A DNA stretch of 64,000 nucleotides from DASPWW01 sp963841715 (GCA_963841715.1 CAWJDP010000001.1:806001-870000), one strand, 5' to 3'. Positions 1-10,908 are shown, counted from the first letter of the stretch. Translations and numbers: made by a program. Notes: generated from the sequence alone by a model not told the origin.

Positions 1-8
1 GCGGGCGA

Positions 9-560
9 TCAGGCCTCGGGCTTCGAGCGCGGGATCGCGACCTCGCCCGTGCGGGCCATCTCGATCAGCCCGTGCGGGCGGACCATGCGCTCGAAGGCGT
101 CGATCTTGCCGGCGTCGCCCGTGATCTCGACCGTCAGCGTCTTTCGCGACACCTCGATCACCTCGCCGCGGAAGATCTCGGCGAACTGCATGATCTCGGC
201 GCGGTTCTCGACCGCGGCGTTGATCTTGAACAGCGCCATCTCGCGCCCGATCGTCTGATCGGGCTCCATGTCGCGGATCTTGATCACGTTGACGAGCTTG
301 TGCAGCTGCTTCGTCACCTGATCGATCGGGTGGACGGCGCCGTCGACCGTCATCGTCAGCCGCGAGATGTCCGGGTCCTCGGTCGGGCCGACGGCGAGCG
401 TGTCGATGTTGAACCCGCGGCGGCTGAACAGCCCCGCGATCCGAGCCAGCACGCCGGGCTTGTTCTCGACCATCAGCGAGAGCGTGTGCTTGCGGCCCGT
501 GAGGCCGCCCTGGACCCGGAGGTCCTCGAGCTTGACGAGATCCGGCGTCCCGGCTTCCAT
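9..560 (-). CDS. ilvN: Acetolactate synthase small (regulatory) subunit
   Basis: Regulatory subunit of acetohydroxyacid synthase, which catalyses the first common step of isoleucine, valine and leucine synthesis; in this family it binds valine and activates the large subunit. An N-terminal ACT domain is visible at about residues 24-95, with the typical NKPGVLARIAGLFSRRGFNI stretch, followed by the C-terminal ACT-like domain. The 183 residues are slightly longer than the usual 160-175 because of about 20 extra N-terminal residues. It lies 13 bp after ilvB on the same strand, so the two are surely co-transcribed. ilvC often follows and would lie left of the window. Confidence 0.95.
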   Translation of the reverse strand: MEAGTPDLVKLEDLRVQGGLTGRKHTLSLMVENKPGVLARIAGLFSRRGFNIDTLAVGPTEDPDISRLTMTVDGAVHPIDQVTKQLHKLVNVIKIRDMEPDQTIGREMALFKINAAVENRAEIMQFAEIFRGEVIEVSRKTLTVEITGDAGKIDAFERMVRPHGLIEMARTGEVAIPRSKPEA

Positions 561-573
561 CGGTCCTCCCGCC

Positions 574-2253
574 TCAGCCGACCATGTCCCGCGCCGCGGC
601 TCCGGCGGGGATCATCGGGTAGCAGTTCTCCTGCTTGGTGACGTGCACGTCGAGCAGCACGGGGCCATCTGTCTCGAGCGCGCCCTTCATCGCGTCCTCG
701 ACCTCGCCCTTGTCCGTGACGCGCATCCCGGTGCAGCCGAACGCCTCTGCCAGCTTCACCCAGTCGGGGTGCTCGCCGATCTCGACCGAGCTGTAGCGCT
801 TGTCCCAGAACAGCTCCTGCCACTGGCGGACCATCCCCATGTAGCCGTTGTTCATCAGGAACACCTTCACGGGGATGTTGTGAAGCGCGGCGGTGGCGAG
901 CTCCTGGCAGACCATCACCAGGCTGCCGTCGCCGGCGAGGCAGACGACGGTCTCGTCGGGTTTCGCGACCTTGGCACCGATCGCGGCGGGAAGGCCGAAG
1001 CCCATCGTCCCGAGGCCGCCCGAGTTGATCCAGCGGCGCGGTTGCGGGAAATCGTAGTACTGGGCGCACCACATCTGGTGCTGGCCGACGTCTGAGGTGA
1101 CGATCGCGTCGCCCTCGGTGGCCTTGTACATCGCCTCGATCATCCGCTGCGGCTTGATCTCGCCGTCCTCGGAGTCGTCGTAGCGGAGCGGGTGCTCCTC
1201 CTGCCAGGCTCGGATCTCCTTCCACCAGTCGTCGAGGCGGGAGGCGTCCGGCCGCAGGCCCTCGTATTCGGCGGTGAGGATCGGCAGAACCTTCTTCGCG
1301 TCGCCGACGATCGGGATGTGCGCGGGGACGTTCTTCGAGATCTCGGCCGGGTCGACGTCGATGTGGACGAACTTCGCCCGCGGGGCGAACTCCGAGAGCT
1401 TGCCGGTGATCCGGTCATCGAAGCGCGAGCCGATCGCGACGATCAGATCGGCGCCGTCCATCGCGTAGTTCGCGGTGCGGGTGCCGTGCATCCCGAGCAT
1501 TCCCAACCATTGCTCGTGCGGGGCCGGGAAGGCGCCCAGGCCCATCACCGTGGAGGTGATCGGCAACTTGTCGGAGAGCACGAACCGCCGCAGCTCCTCG
1601 GAGGCGTTCGCGTTGATGACGCCGCCCCCTGAGTAGATGACCGGACGGCGCGCGTTGGCGATCGCCTTCGCCGCGATCCGGATCTGCTTGATGTTGCCCT
1701 CGGAGCGCGGCTTGTAGCCGGGGAGGTTGGGAGTCCCGGTGCTCGGCTCGTAGTCGATGTCGGCGCGCGAGAGGTCCTGGGGGATGTCGACGAGGACCGG
1801 CCCGGGGCGTCCGGTTGAGGCAATGTAGAAGGCGTCGTGGATGTACTCCGGGATGTGCCGCGGGTCGGTGACCATGAACGAGTGCTTGACGATCGGCAGC
1901 GTGATCCCGGTGACGTCGGCCTCCTGGAACCCGTCCGTGCCGATCAGCTCCGTCCGCACCTGACCGGTGATGAACACCGTCGGCACTGAGTCCATCATCG
2001 CGTCGGCGATCGCGGTGACCATGTTCGTCGCGCCGGGACCCGAGGTCGCGAGCGCGACGCCGACCTTGCCCGAGGCCTTCGCGTATCCCTCCGCGGCGTG
2101 GCCGCCGCACTGCTCGTGGCGGACCTGGATGTGCTGGAACGGCGCGTCGTAGAGCGCGTCGTAGGTCGGAAGGTTGGCGCCACCGGGGATCCCGAAGACG
2201 TGCTCTACGCCTTCGGCCTGAAGCGCTTCCACCAATGCATCCGCGGCCCTCAT
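574..2253 (-). CDS. ilvB: Acetolactate synthase large (catalytic) subunit
   Basis: Thiamine-diphosphate enzyme that condenses pyruvate with pyruvate or 2-oxobutyrate for branched-chain amino acid synthesis. At 559 residues it has the normal length. The catalytic Glu that activates the cofactor is E47 (RHEQCGGHAAEGYA). The ThDP/Mg motif GDGS lies near residue 441, with the partner Asn pair about 26 residues later in FLMNNGYMG. FAD-region motifs (QVRTELIGTDGFQE) are present. It is followed by ilvN. A -10-like TACCAT ends 9 nt before the ATG, which suggests a very short or absent 5' leader. I see no attenuator in the 117 bp before the gene. Confidence 0.96.
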   Translation of the reverse strand: MRAADALVEALQAEGVEHVFGIPGGANLPTYDALYDAPFQHIQVRHEQCGGHAAEGYAKASGKVGVALATSGPGATNMVTAIADAMMDSVPTVFITGQVRTELIGTDGFQEADVTGITLPIVKHSFMVTDPRHIPEYIHDAFYIASTGRPGPVLVDIPQDLSRADIDYEPSTGTPNLPGYKPRSEGNIKQIRIAAKAIANARRPVIYSGGGVINANASEELRRFVLSDKLPITSTVMGLGAFPAPHEQWLGMLGMHGTRTANYAMDGADLIVAIGSRFDDRITGKLSEFAPRAKFVHIDVDPAEISKNVPAHIPIVGDAKKVLPILTAEYEGLRPDASRLDDWWKEIRAWQEEHPLRYDDSEDGEIKPQRMIEAMYKATEGDAIVTSDVGQHQMWCAQYYDFPQPRRWINSGGLGTMGFGLPAAIGAKVAKPDETVVCLAGDGSLVMVCQELATAALHNIPVKVFLMNNGYMGMVRQWQELFWDKRYSSVEIGEHPDWVKLAEAFGCTGMRVTDKGEVEDAMKGALETDGPVLLDVHVTKQENCYPMIPAGAAARDMVG

Positions 2254-2370
2254 GGGTGAGCGATGGTAGCAGCGGCCTCGTGCCCGGCCAGCAGGCTTTT
2301 TTGGTGAGGTCGGCGCCGAGCGGAGGGCGAAGCCCGAGCGCGAGGCGACTAGCAGGTGGGTGTCTTTGTT

Positions 2371-3558
2371 CTAGCTCTCGCTCGAGAGCGTCTCGCCGGC
2401 GAGCTCGCCCGGTCGCCAGGTGATGTGGGGATCGATCGCGCGCTCGAGCACGCGGTCGCGCTGGACCTCGATCACCTTCAGCATCGAGCGCACGAGCTCC
2501 TCGCCGAGATGGTGCGGCTTCAGCCCGAGGTCGATCAGCTTCGTGTTCGCGGCGTTGTAGTAGTGGCGCTCGAGCTCGACGCGGGGGTTCGGGAACCGCT
2601 TCACGTCGACCTCGTAGCCAACGTGCTCGGCGCTCGTCTTCACGAGCTCGGCGAGCTCGGCGACCGTGAACTGCTCCGTGAACTGATTGAAGACGCGGTA
2701 CTCACCGAGATCGGCGGGGTTGGTCACGGCGAGCTCGACACACTGGAGCGTGTCGCGCACGTTGAGAAAGCCGCGCGTCTGGCCGCCCTCGCCGTAAACG
2801 GTCAGCGGGTGGCCGATCACGGCCTGGACGCAGAACCGGTTCAGGACCGTGCCGAAGACCTCGTCGTAGTCGAAGCGCGTGCACAGGCGCTCGTCCTGGA
2901 CCGTCTCGTCGGTCTCGACCCCGTAGACGACGCCCTGGTTGAGGTCGGTCGAGCGCAGGCCCCAGACGCGGCACGCGAACTGGATGTTGTGCGAGTCGTG
3001 GACCTTCGAGAGATGGTAGAGCGAGCCGGGCTGCTTCGGGAACGGGAGCGTGTCCTTGCGGCCCTTGTGCTCGATCTCGAGGAAGCCCTCCTCGATGTCG
3101 ATGTTCGGGGTCCCGTACTCGCCCATCGTCCCGAGCTTCACGAGGTGGCAGTTGGGGACCTGGTCGCGGATCGAGAACAGGACGTTGAGCGTCCCGATGA
3201 CGTTGTTCTGCTGCGTCTCGACGGCGTGGCGGCGCGAGCGCATCGAGTACGGCGCCGAGGGCTGCTCGCCATAGTGGACGATCACCTCGGGGAGGACGTC
3301 GGCGATCACGGCGTCGAGAAACTCGGCGTCGCAGATGTCACCGACGAACGGGCGGATCTCCTTGCCCGAGACGTCCTCCCACGCCTCGACGCGGTCACCG
3401 AGCGATCGGATCGGCGTAAGCGAGTCGGTCGAGTTCTCTTGATGCCAGCGGCGACGGGCGAAGTTGTCGACGACCGCAACCTCGTGCCCTCTGCCCGAGA
3501 AGCGCATCGCGGTCGGCCACCCCAGGTATCCGTCGCCACCCAGGATCAGAATCCGCAT
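2371..3558 (-). CDS. sqdB: UDP-sulfoquinovose synthase (SQD1/SqdB family)
   Basis: Extended short-chain dehydrogenase that converts UDP-glucose plus sulfite into UDP-sulfoquinovose, the headgroup donor for the sulfolipid SQDG. The N-terminal NAD motif GGDGYLGW is intact. The catalytic triad T144, Y181, K185 (KLGTMGEYG and YHLSK) sits at almost the same numbers as T145/Y182/K186 of the plant enzyme. The family signature FDYDEVFGTVLNRFCVQA and the HPLTVYGEGGQTRGF segment are present. No SqdX/SQD2 transferase is adjacent; a divergent pair of other glycosyltransferases starts 42 bp away. The product could enter a lipid or a surface glycan. A -10-like TACCCT lies 9 nt before the ATG. Confidence 0.9.
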   Translation of the reverse strand: MRILILGGDGYLGWPTAMRFSGRGHEVAVVDNFARRRWHQENSTDSLTPIRSLGDRVEAWEDVSGKEIRPFVGDICDAEFLDAVIADVLPEVIVHYGEQPSAPYSMRSRRHAVETQQNNVIGTLNVLFSIRDQVPNCHLVKLGTMGEYGTPNIDIEEGFLEIEHKGRKDTLPFPKQPGSLYHLSKVHDSHNIQFACRVWGLRSTDLNQGVVYGVETDETVQDERLCTRFDYDEVFGTVLNRFCVQAVIGHPLTVYGEGGQTRGFLNVRDTLQCVELAVTNPADLGEYRVFNQFTEQFTVAELAELVKTSAEHVGYEVDVKRFPNPRVELERHYYNAANTKLIDLGLKPHHLGEELVRSMLKVIEVQRDRVLERAIDPHITWRPGELAGETLSSES

Positions 3559-3589
3559 GACCGCGGCAGGGTAGCGGACCGGCGCGAAC

Positions 3590-3595
3590 TAGCAT
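3590..3595 (+). promoter_or_regulatory. -10 box (TAGCAT) for the GT39-like gene
   Basis: TAGCAT ends 7 nt before ATG 3603. The spacing puts the transcript start at or next to the start codon, which favours ATG 3603 over the TTG at 3600 and implies a leaderless mRNA. No clear -35 box. Confidence 0.45.
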
Positions 3596-3602
3596 CCCGT
3601 TG

Positions 3603-5006
3603 ATGTGGCCACGTGATCTCGGCACGGGCTTCGCGATCGCCCTGTGCGCGATCGTCGCCCTCGGCCTCGGGCTGCGCGTCGCCCGCGCGCTCGAGCCGAT
3701 CCACGAGCCCGGAGCCGACTCGCTCGCCTACGGGGCGATCGCGAAGAGCCTGTACACGGACGGCACCTACGGCCCGCCCGAGATGCAGAACTCGAGCGAC
3801 TGGTCCCCCGGCGCGCCGCTGCTCTACGCGGGCGTCTACTACGCGACCGGCGGGGTGCGCGAGGGCGCGCCGCGCCTGGTCGAGGCGCTCGCCGGTGCGC
3901 TCGCGATCGTCGTCGTGTTCGCGCTCGGCCGCCGGCTCGGGCGGGCGCTGGGCGATCCCACCGACGGGGCCGCCGCGGGGCTGCTCGCGGCGCTCGGGGT
4001 CGCGGTCTATCCGGCGTTCATCTACGACGCCGGCAGGCTGATGACCGAGCCGCTCGCGGAGCTGCTCCTGCCCTCGGCGCTGCTCGCGTTCCTGGTCGCG
4101 CTCGACCACCGCGACCGGTGGCGCTGGGCGCTCGCCGGGGCGCTGATCGGGCTGACGGCGATGTTCCGCCCCGAGTACCTGGCGATCGGGATCATGCTTG
4201 CGGTGCTGGCCGGGACCCTCGTCTGGCGCGGCGCCGGGCGCGCGCCGGGCCTGCTCGCCGCCGGCTGCTTCGCCGCGGCGCTGGTCCTCGTAATCGCCCC
4301 GTGGACGATCCGCAACTTCATCGTTCTCGACCGCTTCGAGCCGCTCGCCACAGGCGGCGGCAAGGCTCTGTATATAGGGACCAACCTCCCCGCCGACGGG
4401 GACCACTTCGCGACGAAGCGGATCCTCTACCGCGAGTTCCACCCCCACACCAGGCTCAGCGACGACGAGATCAACGTCAAGCCGATGGAGCCACTGCTGA
4501 ACCGGGTCGCGGCGCGCTATCCGAACCTCCCGCGCGACACCGCGCTCGGCAAGATCGGCAAGCAGAACCTGCGCGGCTACCTGTCCGACCGCCCGGTCGA
4601 CTTCGTCGAGATGTTGGGCCGCAAGGTGTGGCGGATGTGGGTCAACGGCTCGGGCCCGACGATGGTCGGGGTCGCGGCGCACATCCTCCACGACTCGCTG
4701 CTCGTCCTCGGCCTGCTGGCACTCGGGGTGCTGGCGTGGCGGCGGCGGGTCGAGGCGCTCGTGATCGGCCTCGTGCTTGCCGCGATCACGGCAATCGGCG
4801 CGGTGCTGCTCGCCTCGACGCGGCGCAACCTGATCCTGATGCCGGTCGTGATCTCACTCGCGGCGGCGGCGATCACGTGGCTGTGGGCGCTCGCCCGCGA
4901 GCGGCGGGCGGGAGGGACGGTTGCAGGGGAAACGCCCGGTCGAGACTATCCTCTGGCGCCCCGTGGAGCAGCTACACCTCCCTCTGGCAAGTCTGTTTCC
5001 CACTGA
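3603..5006 (+). CDS. Polytopic membrane glycosyltransferase, GT39/ArnT-like
   Basis: Multi-pass membrane protein of about 467 residues resembling lipid-linked sugar transferases of the GT-C fold. The first membrane helix is followed by a loop with acidic residues (EPGADSLAYGAIA), typical of the catalytic first loop in PMT/ArnT-like enzymes; about ten hydrophobic segments follow. These enzymes usually move a sugar from a polyprenyl-phosphate donor onto a lipid, glycan or protein outside the membrane. The next gene, a DPM1-like GT2 enzyme, could supply such a donor. Its 3' end overlaps the start of that gene by up to 86 bp. Substrate unknown. Confidence 0.75.
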   Translation: MWPRDLGTGFAIALCAIVALGLGLRVARALEPIHEPGADSLAYGAIAKSLYTDGTYGPPEMQNSSDWSPGAPLLYAGVYYATGGVREGAPRLVEALAGALAIVVVFALGRRLGRALGDPTDGAAAGLLAALGVAVYPAFIYDAGRLMTEPLAELLLPSALLAFLVALDHRDRWRWALAGALIGLTAMFRPEYLAIGIMLAVLAGTLVWRGAGRAPGLLAAGCFAAALVLVIAPWTIRNFIVLDRFEPLATGGGKALYIGTNLPADGDHFATKRILYREFHPHTRLSDDEINVKPMEPLLNRVAARYPNLPRDTALGKIGKQNLRGYLSDRPVDFVEMLGRKVWRMWVNGSGPTMVGVAAHILHDSLLVLGLLALGVLAWRRRVEALVIGLVLAAITAIGAVLLASTRRNLILMPVVISLAAAAITWLWALARERRAGGTVAGETPGRDYPLAPRGAATPPSGKSVSH

Positions 5007-6042
5007 GCTGACGGCGATCCGGGCCGTTGGGCTCGTGGTCGCCGTGGCGCTGCTCGCGTTCGCGATCTGGCGCCGGCGCTCGCTTCGCAACGCCGACGTC
5101 CTGATCCTCATCGTGCTCGCGGTCGGGCTCGCGATCGTCTCCGGCACAGAGCTGCTGGACTCGCTGCTGGAGGCGTTCTCGTTCAAGAAGGGCAACGGGA
5201 CGCGGATCATCGGCGTCGCGCTGCTCGCGATCTTCATCCTCTTCCTGCTCGTGCTGCGGGCGCTGTCGCAGGGATCGCGGATCACGCGCGAGCTCTCGGG
5301 GGTGCTCGAGGGCCTGGCGTGGGAGCAGTTTCGGGTCGCCGGCCACCCGGCCGAGTTCCGCGACAAGATCGCCGTTCTCATCCCCGCCTACAACGAGGAT
5401 GAGAGCCTCGGCGCCGTCCTCGGCCAGATCCCGTCGACGGTCTGCGGCGTCGAGACCGCGGTCCTCGTCGTCGACGACGGCTCGCGCGACCGCACCGGCG
5501 ACGTCGCGCGCGACCACGGCGCTGTCGTCGCCCGCCATGTGATCAACCGCGGCGGAGGGGCCGCGCTGCGGACCGGCTATCGGCTGATGGCGGAGTCGGG
5601 CGCGAAGATCGTCGTCACGCTCGACGCCGACGGCCAGCACCTGCCATCGGAGATGCACAAGCTCGTCCAGCCGGTGTTGAACGGCGAGGTCGCGGTGGCG
5701 CACGGCTCGCGCGTGCTCGGCGAGGCGGAGGCGAGCCACTTCGCGCGCGAGCTCGGGATCGTGTTCTTCAACCGCATGGTCTCGGTGATCACCCGGACCA
5801 AGGTCAGCGACTGCTCGAACGGCTATCGCGCAGTTCGCACGGAGGTCCTCCCCCAGCTTGTCCTGCGCCAGGAGCAGTTCCACACGTCGGAGTTCCTGAT
5901 CGAGGCGATCAAGCGCGGTGTCCCGGCGCAGGAGGTCCCGGTCACCGTCGTCGGCCGTCTCCACGGCCACTCGAAGAAGCCGGCCGTGGTCCGCTACGGG
6001 ATCGGGTTCGCCAATGCGATCGTCAGGACTTGGCTGAGGTAG
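4921..6042 (+). CDS. DUF2304-like membrane domain fused to a GT2 polyprenol-phosphate sugar transferase
   Basis: The first ~125 residues contain three membrane helices and resemble the small DUF2304 proteins that often neighbour glycosyltransferases. From about residue 145 a GT2 domain begins (AVLIPAYNEDESLG), with VVDDGSRDRT and the DADGQHLPSEM Asp motif of the DPM1/polyprenol-phosphate mannosyltransferase group. It probably makes a polyprenyl-phospho-sugar for the upstream GT-C enzyme. The TTG start is supported by GGGAGGG five bases before it, inside the end of the upstream gene; GTG 4963 is the alternative. The last 20 bp overlap a convergent gene. Confidence 0.8.
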   Translation: MQGKRPVETILWRPVEQLHLPLASLFPTELTAIRAVGLVVAVALLAFAIWRRRSLRNADVLILIVLAVGLAIVSGTELLDSLLEAFSFKKGNGTRIIGVALLAIFILFLLVLRALSQGSRITRELSGVLEGLAWEQFRVAGHPAEFRDKIAVLIPAYNEDESLGAVLGQIPSTVCGVETAVLVVDDGSRDRTGDVARDHGAVVARHVINRGGGAALRTGYRLMAESGAKIVVTLDADGQHLPSEMHKLVQPVLNGEVAVAHGSRVLGEAEASHFARELGIVFFNRMVSVITRTKVSDCSNGYRAVRTEVLPQLVLRQEQFHTSEFLIEAIKRGVPAQEVPVTVVGRLHGHSKKPAVVRYGIGFANAIVRTWLR

Positions 6043-6313
6043 AGCGCGGCTGCCTGACCTCGGATGGGTCGGGCAGGTAGAGGTCCTCGCCACAAACGCG
6101 GCAAACCTGGACGTAGATCTTGTGGACCGCGCCGCAGCGCGGACAGCGGCGCTCGGGTTCGTCCTTCTCGACCCGGTACAGGATCACGGCGACGAGGCCG
6201 AAGAACGGGAGCACGAACCCGACCAGGAACCAGATGAAGAACGAGCTTCCCTTGGCGCGTCCGATCAGGCCGGTCGCGAGTCCGAACGAGGCGAGGATCA
6301 CGAGCAGGCTCAT
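6023..6313 (-). CDS. Small membrane protein with C-terminal zinc ribbon
   Basis: A 96-residue protein. Residues 3-20 and 25-46 are hydrophobic helices. Then comes a two-knuckle zinc ribbon (CPRCG and CRVCG, about 14 residues apart) and a polar tail. I do not recognise a defined family; similar two-helix plus ribbon proteins are common and uncharacterised. It begins 6 bp after the end of the NADH dehydrogenase gene on the same strand, so the two are probably co-transcribed. The tail overlaps the convergent GT2 gene by 20 bp. Confidence 0.7.
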   Translation of the reverse strand: MSLLVILASFGLATGLIGRAKGSSFFIWFLVGFVLPFFGLVAVILYRVEKDEPERRCPRCGAVHKIYVQVCRVCGEDLYLPDPSEVRQPRSTSAKS

Positions 6314-6319
6314 CGGCGG

Positions 6320-7629
6320 CTACTGGATCGGGCGATGGCTGCCGCCGTGCGCATACTCCTCGGTGCGCAGCGGGCGCGGGTGGCCGATCGACCCGACCTC
6401 GGCGGTGTCGCGTGCGAACGGCAGCCCGACCGTCCAGTCGGCGACGGCGTGGAGCTTGCGCGCGAGCCCCGGGATCTGGGTCAGATGGTAGGTCCGCGCC
6501 ACCCACCACGCCGGGAAGCCGCGGAACTTGAGCGGCCCCGACTTCGCGACCGCCTTGTGGCGGCCGAGGTTGACGAACGAGCCGCGATCCTTGTAGCTGT
6601 AGGGATGCGGAGAGCCGACCCCGAGAGCGGCGGCGACGTTGCGCGCCACCGTCCTCCCCTGGCGGATCGCGTGCTGGGCGGTCATCGGCGAGATCCCGCC
6701 GCGCGGGTCGGGCACCGCGGCGCCGTCCCCGACGGCCCACACGGCATCGAGGCCCTCGACGCGCATGTAGCGGTCGGTGGGGACGCGGCCGTGCTCGTTC
6801 AGCGGCACGTTCAGGGACTTGAGGCTGGGGTGCGGGGCGACGCCCGTCGTCCACACGACCGTCCGCGTCGGCACCGTCTCCCCGGTCGACAGCTTGGCGT
6901 GATCCTCCGTGAGCTCGTCGAGGCGTGTGCCGAGCCGAATGTCAATCCCGCGTCCGCGCAGCTCCTTGACGGCGTAGGCGGCGAGGTCGGGGTCGGTCTC
7001 GGGCAGGACGCGGTCGGCGGCCTCGACGAGGGTCCAGTTCATCCCCGCCAGTCGCGCGCGGGGATAGCGCTCGATCGCGTCGACCGCGAAGTCCTGGAGC
7101 TCGGACAGTGCCTCGAGCCCCGCGTAGCCGCCGCCGACGAAGACGAAGTTGAGATACTCGCGGCGCCGTCCGGGTCCTCGCTGGCGTTCGCCGCCTCGAG
7201 CATCTCGACGACGTGATTTCGCAGCCAGATCGCGTCCGCGAGGCTCTTGAAGCCCATCGCATGCTCGAGGCCCGGAACCGGAAGCAGCCTCGACACCGAG
7301 CCGAGCGCGAGCACGAGCTGGTCGTAGCGGACCTCCTCGGTCTCGCTCTCATGGCTTCGAATCTCGACCGTGCGCGCGGCGGGGTCGTGCTCGGTCACGG
7401 CACCGAGCCGCAGGTAGGTGCGGCGCAGCATGTCGCGCAGCGGCGTGACGACGTGGCGCGGCTCGACGGTCCCGGCCGCGGCCTCGGGCAGGAACGGCGT
7501 GTAGAGGAGGAAGTTGACGTCGTTGACGAGCATCAACCGCGCCGACTGGCGCGGCATGACCTTCTCCAGCCTGCGGGCGGCGTGGGCTCCCGCGAACCCG
7601 CCGCCGGCGATGACGACGTTCCAGGCCAT
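6320..7629 (-). pseudogene. ndh: Type II NADH dehydrogenase (FAD-dependent), broken by one frameshift
   Basis: Single-subunit NADH:quinone oxidoreductase that feeds electrons to quinone without pumping protons. The N-terminal half (start 7629) has the FAD Rossmann motif VVIAGGGFAGAHAARRL. The C-terminal half contains VWTTGVAPHP and the GDGAAVPDP FAD motif. The reading frame is lost near 7167. Restoring one base there joins SEDPD to RRREYLNFVFVGGGYAG, the second (NADH-binding) Rossmann motif, and gives one continuous protein of about 436 residues. Both sides look well conserved, so a sequencing error or very recent mutation is more likely than old decay. Confidence 0.85.
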
Positions 7630-7683
7630 GCGTTCAGTATGGCAGCGCCGATGGGCTTGTAACAGGCTGTTACAAGGGCCAGG

Positions 7684-9115
<1,432 letters not shown>

Positions 9116-9119
<4 letters not shown>

Positions 9120-10570
9120 GCCCGCGGCCTCTCGTTGAAATTGATTGCCGTTTCCAGCGCGTAGGCCGCATCGAGCAGCCGACTGTCACTGAACGCGGGC
9201 CCCGCGATCTGGAACCCAACCGGAAGACGATCGGCGGTGCCCATCGGGGCGCCAGCGACCCCCGCACGAATCGAGATCGCCGGGATCCCCGCGAGCGGCA
9301 TCGGCACCGTGCAGTAGTCCGACATGTACATCGTCAGCGGATCGTTCACGCGTGCCCCGAGCTCGAACGCGACGGTCGGCGAGGTCGGCGAGATCACGAA
9401 GTCGAAGCGCTCGAACGCGGCCGCGAAGTCCTGCGCGATCTTCGTCCGCACGCGCTGCGCCTGGCCGTAGTAGGCGTCGTAGTAGCCGGCCGAGAGCGCG
9501 TAGGTGCCGAGCATGATCCGCCGCTTGACCTCGGCGCCGAAGCGCGCGTCGCGGGTTCGCTCGTACATCTCGGTGAGGTCGCCGTTCCCGTCGCGGGGGC
9601 CGTAGCGGACGCCGTCGAATCGCGCGAGGTTCGTCGACGCCTCGGCCGGGGCGATCACGTAGTAGGCCGAGATCCCATGCGTCGCGTGCGGGAGCTCCGT
9701 CTCGTCCACGTTGCCCCCCAGCTCCTCGATCTTCTCTACGGCCTCATCGAAGCACTCTCTCACTCCCCCCTCAAGCGTGTCTGCTCCGGCGACCAACTCC
9801 CTCGGAATCCCGAAGCGCAGCCCGCTCAGATCCTCCCGGCTCGGGAGCTCGACGCCGCCCTCGATCCCCACCGAGGTCGAGTCGCAGGGGTCGCGGCCCT
9901 CGAGGACCCGGAGCAGCAGCGCGGCGTCGGTGACGTCGCGGGTCAGCGGCCCGCACTGGTCGAGCGAGGAGGCGAACGCGACCATCCCGTAGCGCGAGAC
10001 GGCGCCGTAGGTCGGCTTCATCCCGACGATCCCGCACAGCGATGCGGGCTGGCGGATCGAGCCGCCGGTGTCGGTGCCGATCGCCCACGGGGCGAGCCTC
10101 CCCGCGACCGCCGCCGCCGAGCCGCCCGACGAGCCGCCCGGAACGCGGTCGCGGTCCCACGGGTTGCGGACCGGGCCGTAGCCGGAGTTCTCGTTCGACG
10201 AGCCCATCGCGAACTCGTCCATGTTCGTCTTCCCGAGCACGCGCGCGCCGGCCTCGGTCAGGCGGCGTACCGCGGTCGCCGTGTACGGAGGCCGGTACCC
10301 CTCGAGGATTCGCGACCCGGCGGTAGTCGGGATCCCCTCGGTGCAGAACAGGTCCTTGACCGCGATTGGTACGCCGGCCAGCACCCCCTCGCCGGGCCTC
10401 TCCGCACCCGGGGCGGGCCGCTCGCCCTTCTCCGGGCGCCATAGATAGGCGTTCAGATCGTCTCCGCCCGCGGCGTCAGCGTAGGCGTCGAAGTACTCGT
10501 CGGCGGAGAAATCGCCGGCGCGGATCCGCTCGAGCGCGTTCCGGACGGTGAACTCGAGCAGCTCTTTCAC
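9116..10570 (-). CDS. gatA: Asp/Glu-tRNA amidotransferase subunit A
   Basis: Amidase subunit of GatCAB that hydrolyses glutamine and channels ammonia to GatB. At 484 residues it has the usual length. The Ser-cisSer-Lys triad is visible: K72 (AVKDLF), S147 (PGGSSGGSAAA) and nucleophile S171 (TDTGGSIRQPA). The amidase signature region continues through GIVGMKPTYGAVSRYG. It overlaps gatC upstream and gatB downstream by 4 bp each, so the three are translationally coupled in the order gatC-gatA-gatB. Confidence 0.96.
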
Positions 10571-10851
10571 GCCTGCGGCGAGGGGACGCGGAACTGGCCC
10601 TCGGCGGGATCGGGCGACCCCTCGAGCACGCGCTCGCGCGGCCAGCTCGGGCGCGGCTCGTCGGGCCGGAGCACGTTCTCGAGCTCGACGACGTGCGAGG
10701 TCGGCTCGACGCCGTCGAGGTCGAGCTCCGAGATCCGCTCGACGTGGTCGAGGATCCCGGACAGCTCGCGCGCCATCCGCTCGACCTCCTCGTTGCCCAG
10801 CCCCAGACGGGCGAGCCTCGCGACGTGCAGCACCTGCTCGCGGTCGATCAC
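10567..10851 (-). CDS. gatC: Asp/Glu-tRNA amidotransferase subunit C
   Basis: Small subunit that wraps GatA and GatB and stabilises the complex. Its 94 residues are typical. The N-terminal IDREQVLHVARLARLGL helix and the ISELDLDGVEPTSHV segment are the standard GatC signatures. It is the first gene of the gatCAB operon. The GTG start is preceded by a TAGAAT box 7 nt upstream, with no Shine-Dalgarno sequence, which points to a leaderless transcript. Confidence 0.93.
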   Translation of the reverse strand: MIDREQVLHVARLARLGLGNEEVERMARELSGILDHVERISELDLDGVEPTSHVVELENVLRPDEPRPSWPRERVLEGSPDPAEGQFRVPSPQA

Positions 10852-10858
10852 GCTCGGG

Positions 10859-10864
10859 ATTCTA
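10859..10864 (-). promoter_or_regulatory. -10 box (TAGAAT) of the gatCAB operon
   Basis: On the minus strand TAGAAT ends 7 nt before the gatC GTG. It faces a divergent TAGGAT for the plus-strand gene, so a bidirectional promoter lies in this 72-bp gap. Confidence 0.5.
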
Positions 10865-10908
10865 GGTTGAGGTCGACGGGGCTAGGTCTAGGCACGAGGA
10901 GCGCAGGA

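Noticed and set aside
2270..2300. T-run (CTTTTTTGG) as a terminator on the plus strand
   Set aside because: The preceding hairpin has only 3-4 bp and no plus-strand gene ends here.
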